Source: an uncultured Pelagibacteraceae bacterium
GTDB lineage: Bacteria; Pseudomonadota; Alphaproteobacteria; Pelagibacterales; Pelagibacteraceae
Reading direction: 5' to 3'
Assembly: GCA_913045275.1 (NCBI GenBank)
Contig: CAJWPG010000010.1
Span: forward strand, 1-35,599
Length of the DNA: 35,599 nt
The notes below the pieces were generated by a model. That model was not told the origin of the DNA. It ran no database searches and saw nothing but the letters and a program-made list of their open reading frames with translations. Each line of letters begins with the position of its first letter. Position 1 is the stretch's first letter. Positions 17,670-28,074 of the stretch are shown here, piece after piece. The position numbers were made by a program, and so were the translations under genes.

Positions 17670-17702
17670 TCTAAATTTTTAGCACTTTTATATAAGTAGT
17701 TA

Positions 17703-18623
17703 ATGTCAATATTAACTCAAAAAACTGTTTCAAAAGAAATATCTATAGATGGAATTGGCATACATACAGGGTTAAAAGCAAAATTAGATATTTTGCCAGC
17801 TCTCCCTAACACAGGAATTATTTTTAAAAGAGTTGATATAAGAAAAAACAATATAATTATACCAACTTATAATAATGTTGTAGACGCAACTCTCTGTACA
17901 ACAGTCTCAAATGATTGTGGTGTTAGAGTTTCCACAATAGAACATTTGATGGGTGCCTTTTATGGCCTAGGTATAGATAATGCAATTGTAGAAATAAATT
18001 CTCAAGAAGTACCAATTAAGGATGGGTCTGCAAAACAATTTGTTGAACTGATAGTACAAGCGGGTATTCAAACTAGCGAAGTACCAATAAAGATAATTAA
18101 AGTAGAACAACAAACTCAAGTTAGAGAAGGAGAGAAGACAATTTCAATTAATAAATCAAATGTAAGTTTAGATATAGATTTTGAAATAAAATATCAAAAT
18201 CCATTTATCAAATCTCAAAGAAATAAAGTAAGTGTATTCGAAGATAATTTAACTGATATATATAATTCTAGAACTTTTTGCTTATTTGAAGATGTTAAAA
18301 AATTAAAAGATATGGGTCTTGGAAAAGGCGGTAGTTTAGAAAATGCATTGGTTGTAAAAGATAATTCATTAATGAATGAGGGCGGTTTAAGAAATGAGAA
18401 AGAATTTGTTAATCATAAAATTTTAGATTGCATGGGAGATTTGTATTTATCAGGTTACAGAATAATTGGTTCGCTGGAATGCTCTCAAGGCGGACATTAT
18501 TTGACAAATAAATTGCTTAGAAAATTATTTAGTGAACAAAAAAACTATTCGTTAATAGAAATTAAAGGTAAAAATTTACCTCATTCCTTGGCAAGCAAGA
18601 ATCAATTAAGATCAATTGCTTAA
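17703..18623 (+). CDS. lpxC: UDP-3-O-acyl-N-acetylglucosamine deacetylase LpxC
   Basis: LpxC is the zinc deacetylase that catalyses the committed step of lipid A synthesis, so this organism makes an LPS-type outer membrane. The zinc ligands are H81 in TIEHLMGAFYGLGIDN, and H238 and D242 in NHKILDCMGD. H265 in SQGGHYLTN is the catalytic-region histidine. SRTFCLFEDV and GLGKGGSLENA are further signatures. The length of 306 is normal. It ends the division and wall cluster, as in other proteobacteria, and bamD follows after 38 nt. Confidence 0.98.
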   Translation: MSILTQKTVSKEISIDGIGIHTGLKAKLDILPALPNTGIIFKRVDIRKNNIIIPTYNNVVDATLCTTVSNDCGVRVSTIEHLMGAFYGLGIDNAIVEINSQEVPIKDGSAKQFVELIVQAGIQTSEVPIKIIKVEQQTQVREGEKTISINKSNVSLDIDFEIKYQNPFIKSQRNKVSVFEDNLTDIYNSRTFCLFEDVKKLKDMGLGKGGSLENALVVKDNSLMNEGGLRNEKEFVNHKILDCMGDLYLSGYRIIGSLECSQGGHYLTNKLLRKLFSEQKNYSLIEIKGKNLPHSLASKNQLRSIA

Positions 18624-18628
18624 TTATT

Positions 18629-18647
18629 AGAATTTTCAAAAAATTCT
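18629..18647 (+). repeat. 8-bp inverted repeat between lpxC and bamD
   Basis: AGAATTTT (18629-18636) and AAAATTCT (18640-18647) are complementary with a CAA loop, 5 nt after the lpxC stop. No T run follows, so it is not a convincing terminator. It may be a processing or stabilising structure, or chance in AT-rich sequence. Confidence 0.3.
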
Positions 18648-18661
18648 GATAAAATTTATAA

Positions 18662-19501
18662 ATGAAATTTCCTTTAGTATATTTAATTATAGCTTTATTA
18701 TTTTTAAACACTTCCTGTTCAAAAGAAAAAGAAAAAATATCCATCGTCGAAGAAGAAAGTTTAGAAATGCAAATGATAAGAGCCTACAATGATGGACTAG
18801 AAGAATTGGATAGAGGAGATGTTATATATGCTGCAAAAAAATTTAATGAAGCTGAATTACTATATCCACAATCAATTTGGGCGCCTAGAGCCGCTTTGAT
18901 GGCCGCATATTCATACTTTTCAAAGTTTTATTATAGTGACGCAGTTCTTGAATTAGAAAAATTTTTAGATAAGTATAAAAATCACCCAAGAAGAGATTAT
19001 GCTTATTATTTATTAGCACTTAGTCATTATGACCAAATAATAGATGAGACAAAAGATTTAAATGAAATTCTTAAAGCAAAAAAATATTTTGAAATTATTA
19101 TACAGAAACATCCAAACACTGAATTTGCAATAGACTCCGAATATAAGTTAGAGTTAATTCAAGAGTTGCTTGCATCCAAAGAAATGTATTTAGCAAGATA
19201 TTATCTTGATAGAGAAAAATGGATACCGGCAATGAATAGATTCAAAGTAGTTGTAGAAAATTATGATTCTACAATTTATGTAGAAGAAGCTCTACATAGG
19301 CTAGTCGAACTGCACTATAAAATAGGACTAATTAATGAATCTAAAAAATATGCAGCTTTATTAGGATATAATTATCAATCCAGCAAGTGGTATGAAGAAA
19401 GCTATGGGATATTAAACAAAGATTATGTAAAGATTTCAAAAAGAAAAAATAAAAATAAAGAGGAATCATTAATAAAGAAATTCAAAGATCTACTTAAATA
19501 A
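18662..19501 (+). CDS. bamD: Outer membrane assembly lipoprotein BamD
   Basis: BamD is the TPR-repeat lipoprotein of the BAM complex, which inserts beta-barrel proteins into the outer membrane. The protein starts with a signal sequence and a likely lipidated C19 (LNTSC). The box is atypical, with Asn at -3 where Leu is usual. TPR-like helices follow: AYNDGLEELDRGDVIYAAKK, LYPQSIWAPRAALMAAYSYF, and YKNHPRRDYAYYLLALSHYDQ, which is a typical BamD stretch. The 279-residue length is normal. The context lpxC-bamD-ligA matches alphaproteobacteria, except that recN, often found between bamD and ligA, is absent. The gap to ligA is 8 nt. Confidence 0.93.
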   Translation: MKFPLVYLIIALLFLNTSCSKEKEKISIVEEESLEMQMIRAYNDGLEELDRGDVIYAAKKFNEAELLYPQSIWAPRAALMAAYSYFSKFYYSDAVLELEKFLDKYKNHPRRDYAYYLLALSHYDQIIDETKDLNEILKAKKYFEIIIQKHPNTEFAIDSEYKLELIQELLASKEMYLARYYLDREKWIPAMNRFKVVVENYDSTIYVEEALHRLVELHYKIGLINESKKYAALLGYNYQSSKWYEESYGILNKDYVKISKRKNKNKEESLIKKFKDLLK

Positions 19502-19509
19502 TAGGTTTT

Positions 19510-21519
19510 ATGAATAAAAATATAAAACAAAGTTATCTTAAAAAAATATATGAATTTAAAAAACATAATAAATTTTATTATGAAAATAGTTCGCCATTAA
19601 TTTCTGATAAAGAATATGATAAATTAAAAAAAGAAATATTAGATTTAGAAAAAAAATATACTTTTTTAAAAAATAATTTCTCTCCATCTCAAACAGTAGG
19701 TTTTAAACCTTCAAAAAATTTTCTTAAATTTAAACATAGGCAAAAAATGTTATCATTATCAAATGCTTTCAAAGAAGAAGATTTAATAAATTTTGAAAAA
19801 AAAATATTTAATTTTTTAAATAAAAAAGTTTATTTGGAGTATAGCGTCGAACCTAAAATTGATGGTATATCAGCTTCTCTAACTTATAAAAACGGCGTTC
19901 TTGTTTATGGAGTATCAAGAGGAGATGGAAGAGAAGGAGAAATAATTACAGATAATTTGAAAACTATTAAGGACATACCGCATAAAGTTGAAAATAGTAA
20001 TTTTCCCAAAGATATAGAAATTAGAGGAGAGGTTTTTATAAATAAAAATGATTTTGAAAAAATTAAAGGTACTTTTGCAAACCCAAGAAATGCCGCTTCA
20101 GGTTCCCTAAGACAGAAAAATTCTGCGGAAACAAGTAAAATTCCACTAAATTTTATAGCTTATACTTTTGGTTATTTTGAAGATAATAAATTCAAACTAC
20201 AATCTGATTTTTTGAATGATTTACAGATATGGGGATTTAAAACAAGCAAATATAATAAAATAGTAAAAGACATTAGTGGATTAGTATCTCTGCATAAAAA
20301 ATTTGAAAAAGAAAGGTTTCAATTAGAATATGATGTAGACGGTTTGGTCTATAAAGTTAACAACCTTCAATTACAAAAAAGACTTGGGTTTACATCCAAT
20401 GCACCTAGGTGGGCTATTGCTCATAAATTTTCTGCTGATTATACTTATTCAGAAATATTAAATATAGACATACAAGTCGGAAGAACTGGAGCGTTAACAC
20501 CGGTTGCAAAAGTAAAAGCCGTAAATATTGGTGGTGTAGTTGTGTCTAACGCAACACTTCATAATGAAGATGAGATATTAAGAAAAGACATTAGAATTGG
20601 GGATACAGTAAAAATAGAAAGAGCAGGAGATGTGATTCCTCATGTAATAGAAGTTGATTTTAAAAAAAGAAAAAATTCTTCAAAAAAATTTATTTTTCCT
20701 ACAAAATGTCCCTCTTGCGGTTCAAAAACAGAAAAAGATTTTAATAAAATTACAAAAAAATATGATGCCGTTAGAAGATGCGGCAGTGAAGGATTTGAAT
20801 GTGAAAAAATTGCTATTGAAAAAATAAAACATTTTATTTCCAAAGAAGCTTTAAATATTGATGGTTTAGGAAAAAAAGTAGTTGAAAAATTTTGGGATTT
20901 AAAATTAATTAAATCGCCAGAAGATATATTTAAACTGGATTATGATAAGATATCTAATTTAGATGGATGGGGAAAAAAATCGATATCAAATTTAAAATAT
21001 TCGATTGAAAAAGCAAATGAAGTAACATTAGACCGATTTATTTTTTCTATTGGCATTAGACATATTGGTATTGAAAATGCCAAATTAATAGCTGATCATT
21101 CAAAAACAATAGAAAACTTTTTAGATATAATTAATAAAAAAAATATTAATCAGCTCTTAAATATTGATGGAATAGGTGAAACTCAAATTCAATCTATAGA
21201 AAAATTTATTAAAAATAGAGCAAATATAAATAATATAAATAAACTTCAAAAAGTTTTGTCTATTCAAAAATTAGAAATAAATAAAAAAGGAAAATTAAAA
21301 GATAAAACATTTATGTTTACAGGCAAGCTAATAGATATCAGCAGAGCAGAAGCAAAAAGTTTAATTGAAAAAAATTCTGGAAGTATTGTTAGCACTGTTA
21401 ACAAAAAATTAAATTTTTTGATAATAGGAGAGAAGCCAACAAATAAAAAAGTTGAATTAGCAAAAAAAATTGGTGTGAAAATTATAAACCAACAAGAGTG
21501 GACTAAACTTTTAAATTAA
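19510..21519 (+). CDS. ligA: NAD+-dependent DNA ligase LigA
   Basis: LigA seals nicks in replication and repair using NAD+. The adenylation domain has the lysine of K116-I-D-G (EPKIDG), with SRGDGREGE and EIRGEVFI following. The OB-fold region is followed by a zinc finger with C400, C403, C424 and C431. The last two are separated by six residues, one more than is usual. HhH repeats (NIDGLG, NLDGWG, IDGIGE) and a C-terminal BRCT domain (TFMFTGKL to the end) complete the protein. The 669-residue length is normal. Its stop overlaps the convergent aminopeptidase gene by 9 nt. Confidence 0.98.
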   Translation: MNKNIKQSYLKKIYEFKKHNKFYYENSSPLISDKEYDKLKKEILDLEKKYTFLKNNFSPSQTVGFKPSKNFLKFKHRQKMLSLSNAFKEEDLINFEKKIFNFLNKKVYLEYSVEPKIDGISASLTYKNGVLVYGVSRGDGREGEIITDNLKTIKDIPHKVENSNFPKDIEIRGEVFINKNDFEKIKGTFANPRNAASGSLRQKNSAETSKIPLNFIAYTFGYFEDNKFKLQSDFLNDLQIWGFKTSKYNKIVKDISGLVSLHKKFEKERFQLEYDVDGLVYKVNNLQLQKRLGFTSNAPRWAIAHKFSADYTYSEILNIDIQVGRTGALTPVAKVKAVNIGGVVVSNATLHNEDEILRKDIRIGDTVKIERAGDVIPHVIEVDFKKRKNSSKKFIFPTKCPSCGSKTEKDFNKITKKYDAVRRCGSEGFECEKIAIEKIKHFISKEALNIDGLGKKVVEKFWDLKLIKSPEDIFKLDYDKISNLDGWGKKSISNLKYSIEKANEVTLDRFIFSIGIRHIGIENAKLIADHSKTIENFLDIINKKNINQLLNIDGIGETQIQSIEKFIKNRANINNINKLQKVLSIQKLEINKKGKLKDKTFMFTGKLIDISRAEAKSLIEKNSGSIVSTVNKKLNFLIIGEKPTNKKVELAKKIGVKIINQQEWTKLLN

Positions 21520-23205
21520 TTTAGCCAACCATTTTTTTTGTTTTTTATTTAAAAATGGAGAAATTTTAGAATATGTTTCTAAATGATAATTAAACAAATA
21601 ATTTTTTTCATTATTAGTTAACATTTTTACATCAATTAGATCTCTATCAATTGGTGCAAAAGTTAGATTTTCAAAACATAGTTTTTTTTCAATTTTTTTT
21701 ATGAAAACTAAATTTTCAATTCTAATGCCAAATTTATTTTCTAAATAATATCCTGGCTCATTGCTTACGACCATTCCTTCTTCTAATTTAATATAGTTAT
21801 TTTTTGATATGCTTTGAGGACCTTCATGCACATTTAGAAAGAAACCAACCCCATGACCTGTTCCATGTCTATAATCTAGGCCAGCTTTTTTTAAGCTCTG
21901 TCTTGCTTTTTTATCAATATTGTGGCCTATTTTTTCATATTTAATATTGCTTTGAGCTACAGCAATATGACCTTTAAGAACTCTAGTAAATAATCTTTTG
22001 ATTTGTTTTCTAACTTTAGAAAAACAAATGGTTCTTGTTACATCAGTTGTTCCCCATTTATATTGCCCACCAGAATCTATTAATAACAAGTCTTTTATAT
22101 TTAATTTTCTATTAGATTGTTTGTTAGATCTATAATGAATAATTGCACCATTAGGACCAGAACCAGCAATTGTATCAAAACTTGGATATAAATAATTTTT
22201 ATTTTGTTTTCTATAATTTTCTAATTTTTTCTCTACTTGCTTTTCAGTTAAATTTAATTTTTTAATGTTTTTTATCCAATGTAAAAATTTTGTTAAAGCA
22301 ACGCCATCTTCTATATGAGTCTTCATCATATTTTTTATTTCAGTTTTATTTTTTATAGATTTTAAATAATAAATAAAATCAGATCTCTCTTTAATAATAA
22401 AATTTGATTTAATTATTTCTTCATTAAATATTGAGCAAGTTAGTTTGTCTATGCAAAAACTTCCAGGTTTAATTGATCTCAAAATTTCAAATAATTTTTC
22501 TTCTCCATAAAAAAATACTTTTTGATTAATAAATTTTTTTTTTATTTTAGATATTTTATTAAATTTAGAAAAAAAATAAATTTTTCTATCTTTGGTTAAA
22601 ATTATATTACAGTTAGCAACAGGAGAATTTGGCAGATCTTTACCACGAATATTCATTAACCAGCATACATTTTCTCCGGCACTTACGAAAAGATAATCTA
22701 TTTTTTTCTTATTTAATATTTTGATAACTCTATTAATTTTTGAATTAGAACTTTCTCCAGTAATTTTTTCATCCAATTTATAAAATTTCTTTTTATCTAA
22801 ATTCTTATTACTTTTTTTATTAAATAAATCTTCATTTATTGGCGATAAATTGCAAGTATTAGAAAAATAATTTTTTAATGAATTGTAAGTAAATAGTTTT
22901 GGATCAAATCCTAAATTAAATTTATTTTTAGAAGATTCAAAAATGTTTCTTGGCCAAATTAAGGGAATCTCAAAAATTTTAAAATTTTTTCCAGCCTGTT
23001 TTTTTGCTTGAATTGTATATCTTCCATCAACAAAAAGATAATTTTTATTTCTTAATATTATAGCAAAACCTGCTGAACCACTAAAATTAGAGACTAATTC
23101 AAGATTGTTAATTTTAGAATATTCAGTAAAAAATTTATCATTTTTAGGGACTATATATCCATCTAAACCTTTATTAATTATTATTTCTTTTATTTTACTT
23201 ATCAT
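21511..23205 (-). CDS. pepP: Xaa-Pro aminopeptidase (M24 family)
   Basis: This is a cytoplasmic metallopeptidase that removes an N-terminal residue before proline. Two creatinase-like N-terminal domains (about residues 1-280) precede a pita-bread catalytic domain. The five metal ligands are visible in order: Asp in LLLIDSGGQY, Asp in TTDVTRTI, His in HGTGHGVGFFLNVHEGP, Glu in SNEPGYY and Glu in GIRIENL. The 564-residue length fits the long M24B type. The start overlaps the upstream helicase gene by 11 nt, so the two form a leftward operon. The stop overlaps ligA by 9 nt. Confidence 0.93.
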   Translation of the reverse strand: MISKIKEIIINKGLDGYIVPKNDKFFTEYSKINNLELVSNFSGSAGFAIILRNKNYLFVDGRYTIQAKKQAGKNFKIFEIPLIWPRNIFESSKNKFNLGFDPKLFTYNSLKNYFSNTCNLSPINEDLFNKKSNKNLDKKKFYKLDEKITGESSNSKINRVIKILNKKKIDYLFVSAGENVCWLMNIRGKDLPNSPVANCNIILTKDRKIYFFSKFNKISKIKKKFINQKVFFYGEEKLFEILRSIKPGSFCIDKLTCSIFNEEIIKSNFIIKERSDFIYYLKSIKNKTEIKNMMKTHIEDGVALTKFLHWIKNIKKLNLTEKQVEKKLENYRKQNKNYLYPSFDTIAGSGPNGAIIHYRSNKQSNRKLNIKDLLLIDSGGQYKWGTTDVTRTICFSKVRKQIKRLFTRVLKGHIAVAQSNIKYEKIGHNIDKKARQSLKKAGLDYRHGTGHGVGFFLNVHEGPQSISKNNYIKLEEGMVVSNEPGYYLENKFGIRIENLVFIKKIEKKLCFENLTFAPIDRDLIDVKMLTNNEKNYLFNYHLETYSKISPFLNKKQKKWLAKLI

Positions 23206-25225
23206 TTAATTTTTTTTGATATCTGATCCAACCTGGACTTCTGGCTTCTTCACCAAATTCTAAATCTTGATTAAAATCAAAATCTTCAGAACTTTCTTCA
23301 ATAAAATTATTACTTTTTTTAACATATTCTTCTGGAAGCTCATCTACAAATCTTGATGCCATACTGTCTATCCAATCGCCATGATAAAATCTATTCATTG
23401 AAAATGAAATTTTGGCTAGTTTTTTTGCTCTAGTAATCCCAACGTATGCCAATCTTCTTTCTTCTTCCAATCCATTTTCTCCTTTTTCTTCAATGCTTTT
23501 TTGATGAGGAAACAAACCTTCTTCCCAGCCTGGTAAAAAAACAACATCAAACTCTAAACCTTTTGATGAGTGCATTGTCATTAAATTTACTTTTTCACTT
23601 TGCCAATTTTGATCAAGTGATGTAGCAAGAGCCACATGTTCCAAAAAACTCTCAAGGTTGTCAAATTCTTTCATAGCATTTAAAAGTTCTTTAATATTTT
23701 CTAACCGATTTTCATTTTCTAAATCTTTTTTATTTTTCAACATCTCGCTATATCCCGATTCGTCCAATATAAATTGTAACAATTTATTATGATTAGTATT
23801 ATTTTTTAAATCATTTCTCCATTTTTTCAAAAAATTTAATAATGAACTTAGTCCAATTTTTGTTTTATGTTTTATTTTATTTTCTTCTATTAATTTTTTA
23901 GATGCCACTTCTAATGAGCAGTTATTTTTTTTTGCACATTCATTAATATTTTTTATAGTTGTATTTCCTATAGATCTTTTTGGAATGTTAATTATTCTCT
24001 CAAAAGATAAATCATCCAAAGATTGATGAACTACTCTTAAATATGCAATACAATCTTTAATTTCTGCTCTTTCATAAAATTTAATTCCTCCTACTATCCT
24101 GTAAGGAATTCCAACTTTTAAAAATCTTTCTTCAAATTCTCTAGTTTGAAAAATTGCTCTCACTAATATAGCCATTTCATTTAAAGAATATTTTTTTTTT
24201 AAAATTTCAATTTCTGAACTAACCTCAGTGGCTTCATCTTTTACATTTCTAAAACATGTTAAGGCTACTTTCTCTCCATCATCATGGTTTGTAAATAATT
24301 TTTTTCCAACTCTGTTTTGATTGTTTTCAATTAAATTTGAAGCAACACTTAAAATATTTTGAGTAGATCTATAATTTTTTTCTAAGCGAATAATTTTTGT
24401 ATTTTTATAAACTTTGTCAAATTCTAAAAAATTTTTTATTTCAGCTCCTCTCCAACTATATATTGACTGATCATCATCACCAACACAGCAGATATTTTTA
24501 TTATGTTGTGATAAATGCTTTAACCATTCACTTTGAATGAAATTTGTATCTTGATACTCATCTACCAATATATATTTAAATTTTTTTGAATATAATTCTG
24601 AGATATCTTTATAATTTTTAAATATTTTAACTGTATGCAAAATTAAGTCACTAAAATCTGCAGCATTTAAATCAATTAATTTTTTTTGATAAATTTTATA
24701 TATTTCTAAAAAGTTTTTTTCTAAAGGATTTTTTTTCTTCAAAATTACGTTATCAGGGTAAAGACTTTTATTTTTCCATTTGTCAATTACTGCCAAAATA
24801 TATTTAGGTGATATTTTTTTTGTATCTACATTTTCGGCTTTACAAATGTTTTTTATTAATCTTTCTTGGTCAGTTTGATCTATGATCGAAAAATTACTTT
24901 TTAAACCAACTGCATCAGCATGTTTTCTTAACAGTTTTGCACTTATTGAATGAAAAGTTCCTAACCACGGTAATCCTGTGGCTTCTTTTCTAAGTAATTT
25001 TGAAACTCTTATTTGCATTTCTTTTGCAGCTTTATTTGTAAATGTGACTGCAAGTATTTGATTTGGAAAAGCTTTATGTTGTTTAATTATATGTGCAATT
25101 CTTGATGTAAGTACTCTGGTTTTTCCAGAACCTGCTCCAGCAACTATTAATAGTGGTCCCTCAATGTGTAAAATGGCTTCTTTTTGATTCTCATTTAAAT
25201 TATCTAAATATTCTGAATTTAACAT
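23195..25225 (-). CDS. uvrD: ATP-dependent 3'-5' DNA helicase, UvrD/PcrA type
   Basis: This is a superfamily 1A helicase that unwinds DNA in nucleotide-excision and mismatch repair and strips proteins from DNA. The helicase motifs are in order: Q-motif LNENQKEAI, Walker A G30-AGSGKT, motif Ia TFTNKAAKEM, motif II VDEYQDTN, motif III DDDQSIYSWRGA, motif IV YRST, motif V MTMHSSKGLEFD and motif VI AYVGITRAKK. The 676-residue length is slightly short, with a reduced C-terminal tail. On the minus strand a TATACT box (25243 to 25238) lies 12 nt upstream of the ATG, suggesting a very short leader. It is divergent from the AsmA-like gene. Confidence 0.95.
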   Translation of the reverse strand: MLNSEYLDNLNENQKEAILHIEGPLLIVAGAGSGKTRVLTSRIAHIIKQHKAFPNQILAVTFTNKAAKEMQIRVSKLLRKEATGLPWLGTFHSISAKLLRKHADAVGLKSNFSIIDQTDQERLIKNICKAENVDTKKISPKYILAVIDKWKNKSLYPDNVILKKKNPLEKNFLEIYKIYQKKLIDLNAADFSDLILHTVKIFKNYKDISELYSKKFKYILVDEYQDTNFIQSEWLKHLSQHNKNICCVGDDDQSIYSWRGAEIKNFLEFDKVYKNTKIIRLEKNYRSTQNILSVASNLIENNQNRVGKKLFTNHDDGEKVALTCFRNVKDEATEVSSEIEILKKKYSLNEMAILVRAIFQTREFEERFLKVGIPYRIVGGIKFYERAEIKDCIAYLRVVHQSLDDLSFERIINIPKRSIGNTTIKNINECAKKNNCSLEVASKKLIEENKIKHKTKIGLSSLLNFLKKWRNDLKNNTNHNKLLQFILDESGYSEMLKNKKDLENENRLENIKELLNAMKEFDNLESFLEHVALATSLDQNWQSEKVNLMTMHSSKGLEFDVVFLPGWEEGLFPHQKSIEEKGENGLEEERRLAYVGITRAKKLAKISFSMNRFYHGDWIDSMASRFVDELPEEYVKKSNNFIEESSEDFDFNQDLEFGEEARSPGWIRYQKKLNDK

Positions 25226-25259
25226 TTATATTTTTATAGTATAAGCCATATTAATTTTT

Positions 25260-26627
25260 ATGAGGAAAAGAAAAAAAATAGACTCTTCCAAAATTATTTT
25301 ATCATCAATTATAGTATTTTTTACTGTAATTTTATTTTTATCATTACCGATTTTATTTAAATATAACAACTTACAAAATATAATCGAAAAAAAATTTTAT
25401 ACAGAATTTAAGATAAATTTAAAAATTTTAGGTGATATTTCTTTCAAAATTTTTCCAAGACCTCATTATTTGGTTAATAAAGCGAATCTAGATTTAAATA
25501 TTGAAGATGACAAATCTTCAATTATTGAAATCAAGAACTTAAAAATTTTTATTCCTACTAATAAAATATACTCTAAAACCGAAATAAATATTGAAGGATT
25601 TGAAATCCACAATACTAATATTTATTTTAATATAAAAGATATATTAGACTTTAGAAATCATCTTTATTATAAAATAAACAAACCCATCTATATTAAAAAA
25701 AGTAAACTTTTTCTTTTGGATAAAAATAAGAAAACTATTCTTATTTCTCCTATAAAAAAAATAAAATATTTAATCAATAATAAAAATAATTCTAAGGAAT
25801 TAAAAATTAAAGGAAACATATTTGATGTTGATTATTATTCATTTTGGAAAAGAGATTATGATAATCCAAATAAAACTTTAAATGAAATAAGATTGAAAAA
25901 TCCAAATTTATTTATAAAAAATTTTTTTTCATTTAAAGGCAAGTTATTTTTTAAAGGTAAAAGTTCTATTAATTTTTTAAACGAAGATATTATTATTAAT
26001 TATTTAATGAAAGATAGTAAGATTTATATTGATTCTCCTAATCAAAATAGTAGTCAAAAAATTAAATTAAATTCAAAAATTGAATTAGATCCATTTTTTT
26101 TTGATGCAAAAATTAATATTGATCACAAAGATACTAATTTTTTAATTGATAATTTATTAAGCATTATCTTAAATTCAAAAGAAGAATATTTGGGAAATAT
26201 GAATGGAAATTTAACTTTAGTAGTAAATAATTTAAAAAATTCAATAATTAATAATGGAAACATTAATTTATCAATTAAAGAAAAGGTAATTAAATTAGAA
26301 AAATCATTATTTGAGATTAAAGGCATTGGAAAAATAAGATCAGATTTTAGATATTATGAAAATAAAGGAGATTTAATATTTGCATCAGAAAATATATTAG
26401 AAATAACTAATAAAAAGGAATTTTCAAGAAAATTTCAGGTAAATTCAAAAAGTGTAAAAAATATAAATAAAATATATTTTGATCTTGAAAAAAATATTGA
26501 TAATGGAGAAATATCTATTTCTAATATATATTTAAATAAAATTGAAACAGAAAACTTTTCAGAAGAATATTATATAATTAAAAACATCCAGATATTAAAA
26601 GCTTTAGTTAGAAATATTTTATCTTAA
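25260..26627 (+). CDS. AsmA-like membrane-anchored envelope protein
   Basis: This is a 455-residue protein with one N-terminal membrane segment (about residues 12-33) and a long beta-rich, mostly periplasmic region. The segment [20 protein letters not shown] resembles the N-terminal AsmA repeat, where a FFPRPG-like turn precedes the first strands. AsmA-family proteins are implicated in outer-membrane lipid and protein homeostasis, and several are proposed lipid-transfer bridges. No catalytic motif is visible. The protein is shorter than classical AsmA (about 600 or more). It is divergent from uvrD over 34 nt and convergent with fumC, with stop codons overlapping by 4 nt. Assignment is by resemblance only. 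Confidence 0.6.
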   Translation: MRKRKKIDSSKIILSSIIVFFTVILFLSLPILFKYNNLQNIIEKKFYTEFKINLKILGDISFKIFPRPHYLVNKANLDLNIEDDKSSIIEIKNLKIFIPTNKIYSKTEINIEGFEIHNTNIYFNIKDILDFRNHLYYKINKPIYIKKSKLFLLDKNKKTILISPIKKIKYLINNKNNSKELKIKGNIFDVDYYSFWKRDYDNPNKTLNEIRLKNPNLFIKNFFSFKGKLFFKGKSSINFLNEDIIINYLMKDSKIYIDSPNQNSSQKIKLNSKIELDPFFFDAKINIDHKDTNFLIDNLLSIILNSKEEYLGNMNGNLTLVVNNLKNSIINNGNINLSIKEKVIKLEKSLFEIKGIGKIRSDFRYYENKGDLIFASENILEITNKKEFSRKFQVNSKSVKNINKIYFDLEKNIDNGEISISNIYLNKIETENFSEEYYIIKNIQILKALVRNILS

Positions 26628-28012
26628 TTGGGGCCAATCATCTTAATTGGATTGACAATTTTATCGTATTCTTTTTCGTTTATTAGTCCAGTTTTTAAAG
26701 CTTCATATTTTAGTTTTGTATTATTCTTCAATGCTTTTTTTGCAATTTTTGCAGCATTGTCATATCCTATTTTAGGTGCCAAAGCAGTTACTAACATTAA
26801 TGAATTATCTAAATGTTCTTTAATTTTTAATTTGTTTGCTTTAATTCCTTTCACACAATACAGGGTAAAATTTTTCACACTATCAGCCAATAAGTCAATT
26901 GATTGTAGTATGTTATGGGCAATTAAAGGTTTAAATACATTTAGCTCAAAGTGTCCATGGGTTCCAGCTATTGATATTCCAGTATGATTTCCAATTACTT
27001 TAATACAAACCATAGTTATAGCCTCACATTGCGTAGGGTTAACTTTGCCCGGCATGATTGAAGATCCAGGTTCATTTTCTGGCAATATAAGCTCACCATA
27101 ACCAGCTCTTGGACCAGAACCGAGAAATCTAATATCATTTGAAATTTTCATTAAAGCTACAGCACAAGAATTTAAAGCCCCTGAAAAGCTTACTATTGCG
27201 TCATGTGCCGCCAGTTCTGAGAATTTATTTGGTGCTGTCTTAAATGATATTTTACAATACTTGCTGATTTCTCTAGCAATTTTTTTGTCAAAATTTTTTT
27301 TTGAGTTGAGGCCGGTTCCAACTGCGGTCCCTCCTTGTGCTAAGAATAAAATATCTTTTATACTAAATTTAATTCTTTCTATACTTTTTTTCAATTGTTC
27401 ATAATATCCTGAAAACTCCTGACCCAAAGTAAGAGGCGTTGCATCTTGTAGATGCGTTCTTCCAATTTTTACAATTTTTTTAAATTCAATTGATTTTTTT
27501 TTTAATGCATTTTCTAATAATTTTAGGTTCGGCAACAACTTGTTAATTGTTTCTGTTGCAACGGAGATATGCATTGCAGTTGGAAAAACATCATTTGTAG
27601 ATTGAGACTTGTTTACATGATCATTAGGATGAACAGGTTTTTTAGTTCCTTTTTTTCCTTTTAGTATTTCAATAGCTCTATTTGCAATCACTTCATTTAC
27701 ATTCATATTTGTTTGAGTACCAGAACCTGTTTGCCATACTTTTAATGGAAAGTTATTTTCAAGCTTTCCAGAAATGACTTCGCTTGACGCTTTTACAATT
27801 GCTCTGCTTATATTGTTAGGTATCAGACCATCTTTTCTATGAATTATTGCTGCAGATCTTTTTATTATAGCTATGGAGCGAATTATTGAAGAATTTATAA
27901 GAATTTTTCCAATATTAAAAAACTTATTAGATCTTTCTGTAGATGCTCCCCAGTATTTATCTGCTGGAACATTAATAGCTCCAATGCTGTCAAATTCTTT
28001 TCTTTTTTTCAT
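26624..28012 (-). CDS. fumC: Class II fumarate hydratase
   Basis: FumC is the iron-independent fumarase of the TCA cycle, interconverting fumarate and malate. The superfamily signature [16 protein letters not shown] is present. [38 protein letters not shown] and the [11 protein letters not shown] region are also diagnostic for FumC rather than argininosuccinate lyase or aspartase. The 462-residue length is normal. It is read leftward, divergent from the MazG-like gene over 62 nt, and convergent with the AsmA-like gene. Confidence 0.97.
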   Translation of the reverse strand: MKKRKEFDSIGAINVPADKYWGASTERSNKFFNIGKILINSSIIRSIAIIKRSAAIIHRKDGLIPNNISRAIVKASSEVISGKLENNFPLKVWQTGSGTQTNMNVNEVIANRAIEILKGKKGTKKPVHPNDHVNKSQSTNDVFPTAMHISVATETINKLLPNLKLLENALKKKSIEFKKIVKIGRTHLQDATPLTLGQEFSGYYEQLKKSIERIKFSIKDILFLAQGGTAVGTGLNSKKNFDKKIAREISKYCKISFKTAPNKFSELAAHDAIVSFSGALNSCAVALMKISNDIRFLGSGPRAGYGELILPENEPGSSIMPGKVNPTQCEAITMVCIKVIGNHTGISIAGTHGHFELNVFKPLIAHNILQSIDLLADSVKNFTLYCVKGIKANKLKIKEHLDNSLMLVTALAPKIGYDNAAKIAKKALKNNTKLKYEALKTGLINEKEYDKIVNPIKMIGPN

Positions 28013-28016
28013 TTAT

Positions 28017-28070
28017 TTGAATAATTAAAGTATTTTATTTATATACTAGTTTTAACAAATCTTACAGGAG
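28017..28070 (+). promoter_or_regulatory. Possible promoter and strong RBS for the MazG-like gene
   Basis: TTGAAT (28017-28022) and TATACT (28042-28047) could be -35 and -10 elements, with a long 19-nt spacer. The Shine-Dalgarno AGGAG (28066-28070) lies 4 nt before the ATG and is one of the clearest in the window, which fixes the start. Confidence 0.4.
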
Positions 28071-28074
28071 TAAA

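Noticed and set aside
18629..18647. lpxC-bamD inverted repeat as a terminator
   Set aside because: No T tract follows and bamD begins 15 nt later, so it is listed only as a repeat.
26628..26987. 119-residue plus-strand frame opposite the fumC 3' end
   Set aside because: fumC has full conserved motifs in the other strand. This hydrophobic frame has no start signal and no recognisable features.
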